A stretch of 40,633 nucleotides of DNA from CAYRGG01 sp964423745 (GTDB lineage Bacteria; Pseudomonadota; Gammaproteobacteria; Competibacterales; Competibacteraceae). Position 1 is the first letter of the stretch. Each line of letters starts with the position of its first letter. The DNA lies in assembly GCA_964423745.1 (NCBI GenBank), contig CAYRGG010000041.1, positions 1 to 40,633 on the forward strand, in the 5' to 3' direction. Shown here in pieces: positions 15,480-23,057 of the stretch. The position numbers and the translations under genes are program-made. The notes beneath the pieces are model-generated. The model worked only from the letters and a program-made list of their open reading frames with translations. It did not search any database and was not told the origin of the DNA.

Positions 15480-16064
15480 GTGTCGAAAGTATCCATTGAA
15501 CTATTGAAAGCGACAGATTTGGCTTGGGTGCAAGAAGTTTTAAATGATTTTGATAGTTTTTTGCAAGATCATGCCAATTGCGAGCGTAAAGCCTCCGCCT
15601 TAGCCATGAGTATGGTGGTCAAATATTCAGATCGAAGTCGCCTTATTCCGCAATTAATTCGTATTGCCGAAGAAGAGTTAAGCCATTTTCGGCAAGTTTA
15701 CACATTGATGGCTGAACGTGATGTACGGCTCACCAAAGATACGCCAGACCCTTACGTGAATCAATTGATACAAACCATGCGCAGTGGCCGAGAGGAACGT
15801 TTTTTGGACCGGTTGTTGATATCGGGTTTGATGGAGTGTCGCGGCGCAGAAAGGTTTCAAATACTCTCGGAAGTCCTCAAGGATGAGACGTTAAGAGGGT
15901 TTTACCGAGAACTTTGGGGTAGCGAAATCAAGCATAGTCGCCGGTTTATAGATATGGCGCTAGACTATTTCGAGACGAAAGTGGTGGTTTCCCGTTTGCA
16001 AAACCTGGCGGAACAAGAGGCGGCGATTGTTGAAACACTACCCCATCGTCCCACTTTGCACTGA
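15480..16064 (+). CDS. miaE: tRNA 2-methylthio-N6-isopentenyladenosine(37) hydroxylase MiaE
   Basis: A 194-residue MiaE, a diiron monooxygenase that hydroxylates ms2i6A37 of tRNAs reading U-starting codons to ms2io6A37. The ferritin-like fold has recognisable ligands: DHANCERKASALAM, AEEELSHFRQV, ECRGAERFQILSE and EIKHSRRF. The length is typical of the short gammaproteobacterial form. The GTG start at 15480 has gtgggag 7 bases upstream. O2 is required for the reaction, so activity indicates oxic growth phases. Confidence 0.92.
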   Translation: MSKVSIELLKATDLAWVQEVLNDFDSFLQDHANCERKASALAMSMVVKYSDRSRLIPQLIRIAEEELSHFRQVYTLMAERDVRLTKDTPDPYVNQLIQTMRSGREERFLDRLLISGLMECRGAERFQILSEVLKDETLRGFYRELWGSEIKHSRRFIDMALDYFETKVVVSRLQNLAEQEAAIVETLPHRPTLH

Positions 16065-16098
16065 CAAGAGTAGTTTTATACAAGAAATGCGCTAGCTG

Positions 16099-16341
16099 CT
16101 AACCGCGCCAAAATGGTTTTTCGCCTTCGCGGACGGCATCAGCGCGGCTAATCCCAATATCTTTTAAAGCATTGTTGTCCAGCTTTAAGAGCATGCGACG
16201 TTGGCGGGCTAGAGTATGCCACCGGTAGAGCATTTGCAAAAAATCGCCGACACGTTTTAAACCATGGCGCAAAAAGCTTAAAAGATTACCATCTGTCTTA
16301 TGGTTAGTGGCTACACTATTGATAAAAGGATATTTTGTCAT
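16099..16341 (-). CDS. DUF1127 (YjiS-like) small protein
   Basis: An 80-residue protein ending in a DUF1127 domain: LYRWHTLARQRRMLLKLDNNALKDIGISRADAVREGEKPFW. The conserved L-x-D-I-G-[IL]-[ST]-R core is intact. Arg-rich DUF1127 proteins elsewhere bind RNA or affect phosphate and carbon metabolism. The family is often next to GntR/MocR-type regulators, as here, where a MocR gene is divergent 89 bases away. The ATG at 16341 is preferred over an upstream in-frame ATG at 16377. Confidence 0.75.
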   Translation of the reverse strand: MTKYPFINSVATNHKTDGNLLSFLRHGLKRVGDFLQMLYRWHTLARQRRMLLKLDNNALKDIGISRADAVREGEKPFWRG

Positions 16342-16430
16342 GGTATCAATACCTACAAAAAAGAGTTCAATTAGCACAATATTGTAATTATAGTTGACAG
16401 AAATAAAGGTTCAATTTATTTATTGTTACC

Positions 16431-17828
16431 ATGACAATATGGCATCCAAAATTAGACAATTCGATCAAGCCTCGCTATATTGCCCTCGCTGACGCCATTG
16501 CCAATGGTATCGCCGATGGTCAGTTAGTCGAGGGAACCCGTTTACCCACCCATCGTGATCTCGCGGCCCGGCTTGGGGTGACTGTAGGCACCGTAAGCCG
16601 AGCCTACAGTGAAGCTGAACAACGCGGTTTAATCCGTGGCGAAGTAGGGCGGGGCACCTTTGTGCAGGGATTAAATTCCCAACCCACCTCCTTTGCCTTT
16701 CGTCATGTGCACCAAAGCGGATTGATTGATCTGTCTCTCAACCGACCGGCTATTGATCCAATACTGACAGATGCGTTTCGCAAGGCCCTTGTTGCCCAGG
16801 CGAGCCAAGGTAATCTGGATGAATTGCTTACTTACCAGCCAGCGGAAGGTATGCCGTCCCATCGCTTAGCAGGCGCTTTATGGATGCAACAGGGTGGGTT
16901 CGAGGTGCGTCCTGAGCAAGTCATTGTCACCCAGGGGGGGCAACATGCCTTGTTTATTGCCCTGAGTGCATTGACTAAACCAGGGGACACCATACTTACG
17001 GAAAAGCTTACCTATCCGGGCATCAAAACCATTGCCAGTCAGCTCCATGTGACCTTGCGTGGGGTAGAGATGGATGACGAAGGACTTTTGCCCGAAGCGT
17101 TTGACGCTGCCTGTAAGGCGAAACGAGTTCGTGTGCTAGTCTGTATACCTAATCTGCAAAATCCCACAGCGGCAACCCTATCCATTGAGCGGCGCCAGCA
17201 GCTGGTGGCGATTGCGCGCACCCATGATGTGATGATTGTCGAGGACGATGTATACGGATTTTTACTGGCGCAACCGCCGCCACCCCTTGTCTTAATGGCG
17301 CCTGAGCGAACCTACTATCTCACCAGTCTTGCCAAGAGTGTACTACCGGGGCTTCGCATTGGCTTTCTGTACGTGCCCGACGAAAATTGGGTTGAAAAAG
17401 TAAGTGCTGTCATAAGGAGCACCACCTGGATGGTAGCCCCGTTTTTGGCTGAGTTAGCTGCCCGCTGGATCAATGAAGGGACTGCTCAGACCCTCGCTGA
17501 CTGGCAGCGGACTGAGGCCAAGGCCCGCCAAGCTATGGCTGCTCGCATTTTAAATCGCTGGACCTACCAAGCAGGGGAGGCTACTGGCCTGCATTTTTGG
17601 TTGCCGCTGCCAAGCCCTTGGCGGACAGACGATTTTGTCCACTGGGCACAGGCCGGTGGCGTCAAAGTGACAGCGGCTGGATCCTTTGCCCCGGACCGTT
17701 GGGACGTGCCCCATGCGGTGCGGGTTTGTGTGTCGGCCGCTACCAGCCGCGCCCAGCTTGAGAAAGCGTTAACAACCCTAGACCATTTGTTGAGTGACCG
17801 GCCTGGGCCTTGGTCTGCGACGATTTAA
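16431..17828 (+). CDS. MocR-type transcriptional regulator (GntR HTH plus aminotransferase domain)
   Basis: A 465-residue PLP-dependent regulator. The N-terminal winged helix (about residues 12-80) has the GntR pattern ADAIANGIADGQLVEGTRLP, then AARLGVTVGTVSRAYSEAEQ and GLIRGEVGRGTFV. The rest is a fold-type I aminotransferase domain with FIALSALTKPGDT, VCIPNLQNPT, VEDDVYGFL and the PLP lysine in TSLAKSVLPGLRIGF. MocR proteins usually control amino-acid, vitamin B6 or transport genes next to them. The candidates here are the divergent DUF1127 gene and the downstream acetyltransferase. Confidence 0.93.
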   Translation: MTIWHPKLDNSIKPRYIALADAIANGIADGQLVEGTRLPTHRDLAARLGVTVGTVSRAYSEAEQRGLIRGEVGRGTFVQGLNSQPTSFAFRHVHQSGLIDLSLNRPAIDPILTDAFRKALVAQASQGNLDELLTYQPAEGMPSHRLAGALWMQQGGFEVRPEQVIVTQGGQHALFIALSALTKPGDTILTEKLTYPGIKTIASQLHVTLRGVEMDDEGLLPEAFDAACKAKRVRVLVCIPNLQNPTAATLSIERRQQLVAIARTHDVMIVEDDVYGFLLAQPPPPLVLMAPERTYYLTSLAKSVLPGLRIGFLYVPDENWVEKVSAVIRSTTWMVAPFLAELAARWINEGTAQTLADWQRTEAKARQAMAARILNRWTYQAGEATGLHFWLPLPSPWRTDDFVHWAQAGGVKVTAAGSFAPDRWDVPHAVRVCVSAATSRAQLEKALTTLDHLLSDRPGPWSATI

Positions 17829-17923
17829 GACTTATGTAGTTAGCAACTCGGTTTATAGGTTCACAGTGCTGTGGTAAGGTCCGATATTCTTTAGTTGCAT
17901 TTTCGAAAACTAGGGTTCAGGCA

Positions 17924-18367
17924 ATGCCTATTGCGATAGATCAGCTGCAGCTAGTAGAACGTATGCCCACTCCCCAGGAATTTAATGGACTTCTAGATGC
18001 GGTGGGTTGGAGAGATTACTTTAACTTCCAGGCATCGCCTAAAGCGTTACAAAATTCACTATATGGCTTAGTTGTCAAAGATAACAACCATGGCGTTGTA
18101 ATAGGTATGGGTCGGATTGTGGGTGATGGAGCTATCAATTTTTATATCCAAGACGTTGTGGTGGCACCTGCCTATCAAGGCCATGGGGTTGGCACAATGA
18201 TCGTCACAAAAATGATGGATTATGTACAGCAACATGCCCCGCACAACGCCTACATTGGCCTATTTTCTGTAGAAACTGCAAAAGAACTCTATAAAAAGTT
18301 TGGGTTTAGAGGACCTGAAGACTATCTCTACGGGATGTGTATGCGGCTCCAACAATCCCCACAATAG
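17924..18367 (+). CDS. GNAT-family N-acetyltransferase
   Basis: A 147-residue acetyl-CoA-dependent acetyltransferase. Motif A is clear in the middle: YIQDVVVAPAYQGHGVGTMIV, with the Gln-x-x-Gly-x-Gly acetyl-CoA loop. KKFGFRGPEDYLYGMCM near the C-terminus is the usual motif B region. The acceptor cannot be deduced. It lies 95 bases after the MocR gene on the same strand and may be its target. A perfect 12-base palindrome, CAGTCCGGACTG, lies just after the stop at 18381-18392. Confidence 0.85.
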   Translation: MPIAIDQLQLVERMPTPQEFNGLLDAVGWRDYFNFQASPKALQNSLYGLVVKDNNHGVVIGMGRIVGDGAINFYIQDVVVAPAYQGHGVGTMIVTKMMDYVQQHAPHNAYIGLFSVETAKELYKKFGFRGPEDYLYGMCMRLQQSPQ

Positions 18368-18612
18368 ACGATGAGTTCTACAGTCCGGACTGAGATATTT
18401 TAAAGCGATGCTGCTAGGTCGATTAAAGCCAGCTTGCAACAACTTTAAGAGTGGTTGACAAGGCTCCCAGTACACTTCAGTATGCCTAAAACGCCACTGT
18501 TCCCTTGCCAACAACTATTTATTAATGCGATGCTTAACAGCTATTTATCCCATCATCGCCACTGACATTGGCATGTTCGCCATTATCCGTGACCCCAGAT
18601 TTGGAGGTATCT

Positions 18613-19794
18613 ATGGAAGACGTCGTTATCGTTGCTGCCGCTAGAACGGCTACTGGTAATTTCATGGGCACTTTGTCGCAAATACCAGCTAACGTGCTGG
18701 GCGGTAAGGTTATTGAAGCTGTTTTACAAAGATCGGGTGTTAAACCTGATCAAATCGATGAAGTTATCTTAGGTCAGGTGCTCACCGCTGGCGCCGGGCA
18801 AAACCCTGCTCGCACAGCTGCCCTTAATGCTGGATTGGGTGAGCAAGTGCCTGCTATGACCATCAACAAAGTCTGTGGCAGCGGTTTAAAAGCTGTGCAT
18901 TTGGCCTATCAATCCATTCGTGACGGCGATAATGAAATCGTTGTAGCCGGTGGCCAAGAGAGCATGAGTCTCGCACCTCATTTGGTCATGAACTCCCGCA
19001 AAGGCACTGTGATGGGAGAGTGGAAAATGGTAGACTCTATGCTCCACGAAGGTCTGCTATGCGCCATTAACCATTACCATATGGGCATTACCGCTGAAAA
19101 TATCACCGAAAAATGGAATATTACCCGGGAAGAGCAAGATGCGTTTTCCGCCAATTCTCAGCATAAAGCGGCTGCGGCCATTGAAGCAGGAAAATTCAAA
19201 AAAGAAATCGTACCCATTGAAATACCCCGCCGTAAAGCCGACCCCCTTTTGTTTGACACCGACGAGTTTCCCCGGGTAGGTACCACCGCTGAAGGACTTG
19301 GCAAACTGCGTCCAGCTTTTAAACATGATGGCACCGTTACAGCGGGTAATGCGTCTGGCATTAATGACGGCGCTGCCGTGGTTTTGGTCATGTCAGGTAG
19401 TAGAGCCAAACAGCTCGGTTTAAAGCCCATGGCACGGATCGTGGCTTATGCAAAGGCGGGGGTAGATCCCAAGATTATGGGTACAGGTCCAATCCCTGCT
19501 TCACGTTTGTGTTTAGAAAGATCCGGTTGGTCTGTCGATGATTTAGATCTTATTGAAGCCAATGAGGCTTTTGCCAGCCAGGCCATTTGTGTTAATCGAG
19601 AAATGGGCTGGGATACAGAAAAAGTGAACGTCAATGGTGGGGCTATTGCTTTAGGCCATCCTATCGGTGCTTCAGGCTGTCGGATTTTAGTCACGTTATT
19701 GCATGAGATGGAACGGCGTGACGCCAAAAAAGGCTTGGCGACCCTCTGTATTGGTGGTGGTCAAGGGGTTACATTAACCGTTGAGAGGGATTAA
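18613..19794 (+). CDS. phaA: Acetyl-CoA acetyltransferase (beta-ketothiolase)
   Basis: A 393-residue biosynthetic thiolase that condenses two acetyl-CoA to acetoacetyl-CoA, the first step of polyhydroxybutyrate synthesis. The acyl-accepting Cys88 sits in INKVCGSGLK. GGQESMSLAPH, EANEAFA, ALGHPIGASG (His) and CIGGGQG with the second Cys complete the active site. The ATG at 18613 has ggaggt 4 bases upstream; an upstream in-frame TTG at 18568 is not needed. It is followed after 17 bases by phaB and then phaR, so a PHA operon is evident. The PHA synthase genes (phaC/phaE) are not in this window. Confidence 0.95.
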   Translation: MEDVVIVAAARTATGNFMGTLSQIPANVLGGKVIEAVLQRSGVKPDQIDEVILGQVLTAGAGQNPARTAALNAGLGEQVPAMTINKVCGSGLKAVHLAYQSIRDGDNEIVVAGGQESMSLAPHLVMNSRKGTVMGEWKMVDSMLHEGLLCAINHYHMGITAENITEKWNITREEQDAFSANSQHKAAAAIEAGKFKKEIVPIEIPRRKADPLLFDTDEFPRVGTTAEGLGKLRPAFKHDGTVTAGNASGINDGAAVVLVMSGSRAKQLGLKPMARIVAYAKAGVDPKIMGTGPIPASRLCLERSGWSVDDLDLIEANEAFASQAICVNREMGWDTEKVNVNGGAIALGHPIGASGCRILVTLLHEMERRDAKKGLATLCIGGGQGVTLTVERD

Positions 19795-19811
19795 CGGTTT
19801 GGGGTGTATAA

Positions 19812-20552
19812 ATGGCTAAAGTCGCTGTTGTGACCGGTGGTCCTGGTAATTTAGGGACAGCAATATGCAAGGCCCTCATAAAACAGGGTCGTACCGTGAT
19901 CGGCACCTATCACCCTAGCGATCATAAACGGGCCATGGAATGGCAAAAAATTCATCAAGAAGCAGGTTTTGAAAACAAAGTATACCCTCTCGATGTGGTC
20001 GACTATGAAGCCTGTGAGCTGTTTGTTGAACAGATTGAGGTCGATATAGGACCGGTGGAAATTCTCATCAACAACGCAAGCGTAACTCGCGATGCAGTTT
20101 TGAAAAAAATGGAAAAAGCCGACTGGGATGTGGTTATCGAGACTAATCTAGGGGGTGTATTTAATTTAACCAGACAGGTATTCCCAAAAATGCTGCATAG
20201 GAGGTGGGGACGTATTGTCAACATCTCCTCCATGAACGCTCAAAAAGGCCAGTTTGGTCAGTCTAACTTCGCGGCCTCTAAAGCCGGTATTCATGGGTTT
20301 ACCATGTCTGTGGCAGCCGAAGGAGCACGCCACGGTGTAACCGTCAACAGTATTGCGCCGGGTTATGTAGAAACAGAAGCCATTAAAGCGATGCCGGAAG
20401 ATGTGCGCAACCAAATTATCGCAACCATTCCGGTGGGGAGATTGGGAAAACCAGAGGATATTGCTCGGGCGGTTGCCTTTTTGGCGGCTGACGATGCGGG
20501 CTACATCACGGGCGCCAATCTGGCTATCAACGGTGGCTCCTATTTTAGTTAA
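19812..20552 (+). CDS. phaB: Acetoacetyl-CoA reductase, with Phe in place of the catalytic Tyr
   Basis: A 246-residue SDR that reduces acetoacetyl-CoA to (R)-3-hydroxybutyryl-CoA with NADPH. The Rossmann motif TGGPGNLG is at 8-15 and NNAS at 87-90. The substrate-binding segment QKGQFGQ (144-150) is typical of PhaB. In the Ser-Tyr-Lys active site, Ser140 and Lys157 are present, but residue 153 is Phe (SNFAASKAG), encoded by TTC, where PhaB enzymes have Tyr. NINGGSYF-like end and IAPGYVETEAI are normal. The gene lies directly after phaA with 17 bases between. Whether the enzyme is active, or uses another donor, is open. Confidence 0.92.
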   Translation: MAKVAVVTGGPGNLGTAICKALIKQGRTVIGTYHPSDHKRAMEWQKIHQEAGFENKVYPLDVVDYEACELFVEQIEVDIGPVEILINNASVTRDAVLKKMEKADWDVVIETNLGGVFNLTRQVFPKMLHRRWGRIVNISSMNAQKGQFGQSNFAASKAGIHGFTMSVAAEGARHGVTVNSIAPGYVETEAIKAMPEDVRNQIIATIPVGRLGKPEDIARAVAFLAADDAGYITGANLAINGGSYFS

Positions 20553-20624
20553 TTGTATAAATCCAAAAGAGTTGTAGGTAGTAGCTGTAGCTGCTTTAGC
20601 GGTAGCCTTTGCAGCCTGAATATT

Positions 20625-21146
20625 ATGAGTGATCCCCGGGTTATTAAAAAGTATCCGAACCGACGATTATACGATACAGCCATCAGCAGCTATGTGACTC
20701 TAGAAGATGTCAAGCGTCTGGTGTTAGATCGTACTGAGTTTCGCGTTGTCGATGTGCGTTCTAATGTGGATATTACCCGCAGTATTTTGTTGCAGATTAT
20801 TAGCGAGCAAGAAGAGCAAGGCAATCCTATTTTTAGTACAGAAGTACTGGCTCAAATCATTCGTTTCTATGGTGATACCCTGCAAGGCATGATGAGTAAT
20901 TATCTCGAAAAGAGCCTGCAAGTATTTGTAGAGCAGCAACATTTAGTGCGCGATCAATTACGCAATTTTATGGGTAAAAACCCCCTAGCCATTATGTCAG
21001 AATTAGCTGAGCGTAATTTGGCCCTGTGGCAAGCCATGAACGAGCGGATTTATAAACAGCATAAGGATAAGGAAGAAAATGCACAATCTTCTGAACAGAA
21101 GGATTGTGCTCAAAATGATGACGCCGCTAAAGATACAAAAAACTAA
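20625..21146 (+). CDS. phaR: Polyhydroxyalkanoate synthesis repressor PhaR
   Basis: A 173-residue PhaR that binds PHA granules and represses phasin and pha genes when free. The N-terminal DNA-binding/PHB domain is recognisable: RVIKKYPNRRLYDTAISSYV, then LEDVKRLVLDRTEFRVVD and VDITRSILLQIISEQEE. The middle resembles a PHA accumulation regulator domain (FYGDTLQGMMSNYLEKSL), and the acidic-polar tail is low in complexity. The ATG at 20625 is chosen because it begins the conserved SDPRVIKKYPNRR block; there is no strong ribosome site. An in-frame TTG at 20553 would add a Ser/Cys-rich leader that does not look like coding sequence. Confidence 0.93.
   Translation: MSDPRVIKKYPNRRLYDTAISSYVTLEDVKRLVLDRTEFRVVDVRSNVDITRSILLQIISEQEEQGNPIFSTEVLAQIIRFYGDTLQGMMSNYLEKSLQVFVEQQHLVRDQLRNFMGKNPLAIMSELAERNLALWQAMNERIYKQHKDKEENAQSSEQKDCAQNDDAAKDTKN
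21081..21109 (+). other. Strong hairpin inside the 3' end of phaR
   Basis: GCACAATCTTCTG (21081-21093) and CAGAAGGATTGTGC (21096-21109) form a 13-base stem with one bulged G and an AA loop, inside the variable tail codons of phaR. There is no T run after it. It may affect mRNA stability. Confidence 0.55.
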
Positions 21147-21188
21147 TGTTGCTAACTAACAAAATAATAGCTGATTAAAACTCTAGAG

Positions 21189-22640
21189 TTAGTTACGGAT
21201 AGCTAGCTTTTCATCTTTGAGCTGATGCAAGCGTGCTCGTAAACGCGCTTTTTGATAAGGTGTAGCGCCACCTTTCCTAAGTCCCAATTCCAGTTGTTCA
21301 ATAGCCCGATTTAAATCGCCATTCAAGTAATAGTATTCTGCCAAACTCATATGGGTCATGGTGACATCACCAGCACGTTGAGCGGCTTGCGCATAAAGCG
21401 TGTGCAGCGATAAGTCATTGGGTCGTTGACGTAAATGTGGGTCAAGTAAACGCATGGCTTTACGGGGATCCCCTTGTGCCGCCAAGGCGTTGCCGTAATG
21501 GATAGCTAAGGTGAAATCATCAGGATAAAGCGCTTTGGTATCCTCAAAAAGCTGCCAAGCTCGCTCCTCTTCACCTTTGGCCAACGCGATTTCTGCCTCC
21601 TCTATACGCAAAGCTAAGTGATCTGGATCAGATTTTCGCAGGCGAGTAATCTGCTGTTCCGCTGCGTCAAGTCGGCCTGCTTGTTTCAAGGCTAAAGCAT
21701 AGCCATACCGTTCAGCGGTTTCATCGGCATAATCGCCTTTTGCCAAAGTAGTTTCAAAATGGCGGATTAACTCACCACTATTGGTATTGGTCAATACTCT
21801 TAAACGCGCTTTAGCTAAATGGTAAGCCGTGCTGTCGCGATTTACCCAAGGGTTAGTCGGTTTAGTTAAACGATTTTGAACATCCGCTGCACGGTTATAG
21901 GGCAGGGGATGCGTGCGTAGATATTCAGGCAACTGGTTCGTCGTGCCGCCGGACAAACGTTGCAAGCGTCCAAAAAAGCGAGCCAGACCATTGGGATCGA
22001 AACCAGACTGAAGCAATAGCTGAGTGCCTACCCGATCAGCCTCTTTTTCATTGGCACGGGTAAAGTTAATACGATTTTGCGTATTCGCTGCCAAACTTCC
22101 TGCCATGGCTGCGGATCCAATTTGGCTATCGGTTGTCGCCGTAAGCAAGGCCGACGCTATCATGGCTGCCATAAGCGGTAAACTGCTACGCTGAGCTTCG
22201 GCAAAGCCCCGGGCAATATGGCGTTGAGTAACATGAGCGATTTCATGACCAATGACGCCGGCTAACTCGTCCTCGTTTTCGGTGGCCATCATTAACCCAG
22301 AATGTACGCCAATAAAGCCGCCAGGCGCTGCAAATGCATTGATGCTGGGTTCGTTGACCCAGAAAAAAATAAACGGGTTACTGCCGTTTTCAGAAAAAGC
22401 GGCGATATTTTGCCCTAGGGAGTAGAGGTATTCCTTCAGTTGTGCGTCTTCTATAACAAAACCTTGATTGCGAATGCGTTTTAGCACTGCTTGTCCAAGC
22501 TGATGTTCATCGTTCGAGCTTAAATACTGTTGAGAAGGATCGCCAAAATCCGGCAATGTCAGGGTTTGTGCTATGGTTTGTAAAGGTATTAATAAAACCA
22601 ATATGATCGCACACCAAGTGCTTGCGGGTAAAAAAAACAT
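21189..22640 (-). CDS. bepA: M48 metalloprotease/chaperone BepA with TPR repeats
   Basis: A 483-residue periplasmic protein that assists or degrades outer-membrane proteins at the BAM and Lpt machinery. A signal peptide covers about residues 1-24 (ending QTIAQ). The zinc site HEIAH is at 132-136, with the third ligand in NEKEADRVG. The C-terminal half consists of TPR-like helical repeats (ETAERYGYALALKQAGRLDAAEQ and similar). The length fits BepA/YfgC. It is convergent with phaR, 42 bases apart, with an AACTCTAGAGTT palindrome at 21179-21190 and an 8-base inverted repeat (21153-21160 with 21187-21194) at the junction. Confidence 0.92.
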   Translation of the reverse strand: MFFLPASTWCAIILVLLIPLQTIAQTLTLPDFGDPSQQYLSSNDEHQLGQAVLKRIRNQGFVIEDAQLKEYLYSLGQNIAAFSENGSNPFIFFWVNEPSINAFAAPGGFIGVHSGLMMATENEDELAGVIGHEIAHVTQRHIARGFAEAQRSSLPLMAAMIASALLTATTDSQIGSAAMAGSLAANTQNRINFTRANEKEADRVGTQLLLQSGFDPNGLARFFGRLQRLSGGTTNQLPEYLRTHPLPYNRAADVQNRLTKPTNPWVNRDSTAYHLAKARLRVLTNTNSGELIRHFETTLAKGDYADETAERYGYALALKQAGRLDAAEQQITRLRKSDPDHLALRIEEAEIALAKGEEERAWQLFEDTKALYPDDFTLAIHYGNALAAQGDPRKAMRLLDPHLRQRPNDLSLHTLYAQAAQRAGDVTMTHMSLAEYYYLNGDLNRAIEQLELGLRKGGATPYQKARLRARLHQLKDEKLAIRN

Positions 22641-23057
22641 TTCATTTCAACTGCTTTAAGATTTGCTAATCATATAAATAAATAAAATATATGGAGTAAA
22701 AAATTCCATTTAATTATTATGCAAATAGACAGATTTAGAAAGCGGAGGTTCCTATATTGATAGGCGAATAAAACCTAAAAATATTAGATTTTACAATCAA
22801 TTTTTGGATTACCGGAGCAACAAAGCTCTGCGCATTTATTTTCCCAAAATTTAAGCATAAATCAACACAACGACTAAAATCCATTACCACTTTCAAAATG
22901 TCGTTCTAGGGTGTTGATCTTTGCCGAGCGATGGAAAACAAACCCGTTATCGTTTAATCTGAATGTATAGAAGTATCAAATATTTGAGATGGTTTATAAA
23001 ATATTTATAGAAACAATTCTTAGGTATTATTAAATAAATGGATAAGGTTTTAAGGTC
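22641..23057. other. AT-rich divergent intergenic region
   Basis: No gene is visible in this 417-base stretch between the divergent bepA and FHA-TssK genes. A possible sigma70 promoter for the latter is TTGAGA (22984-22989) with TATAGA (23006-23011), spaced by 16 bases. No strong dyad or repeat is seen in the rest. Confidence 0.4.

Noticed and set aside
20553..20624. Extended start of phaR at TTG 20553
   Set aside because: The added residues are a Ser/Cys-rich repeat-like stretch; the conserved protein begins at the ATG 20625.
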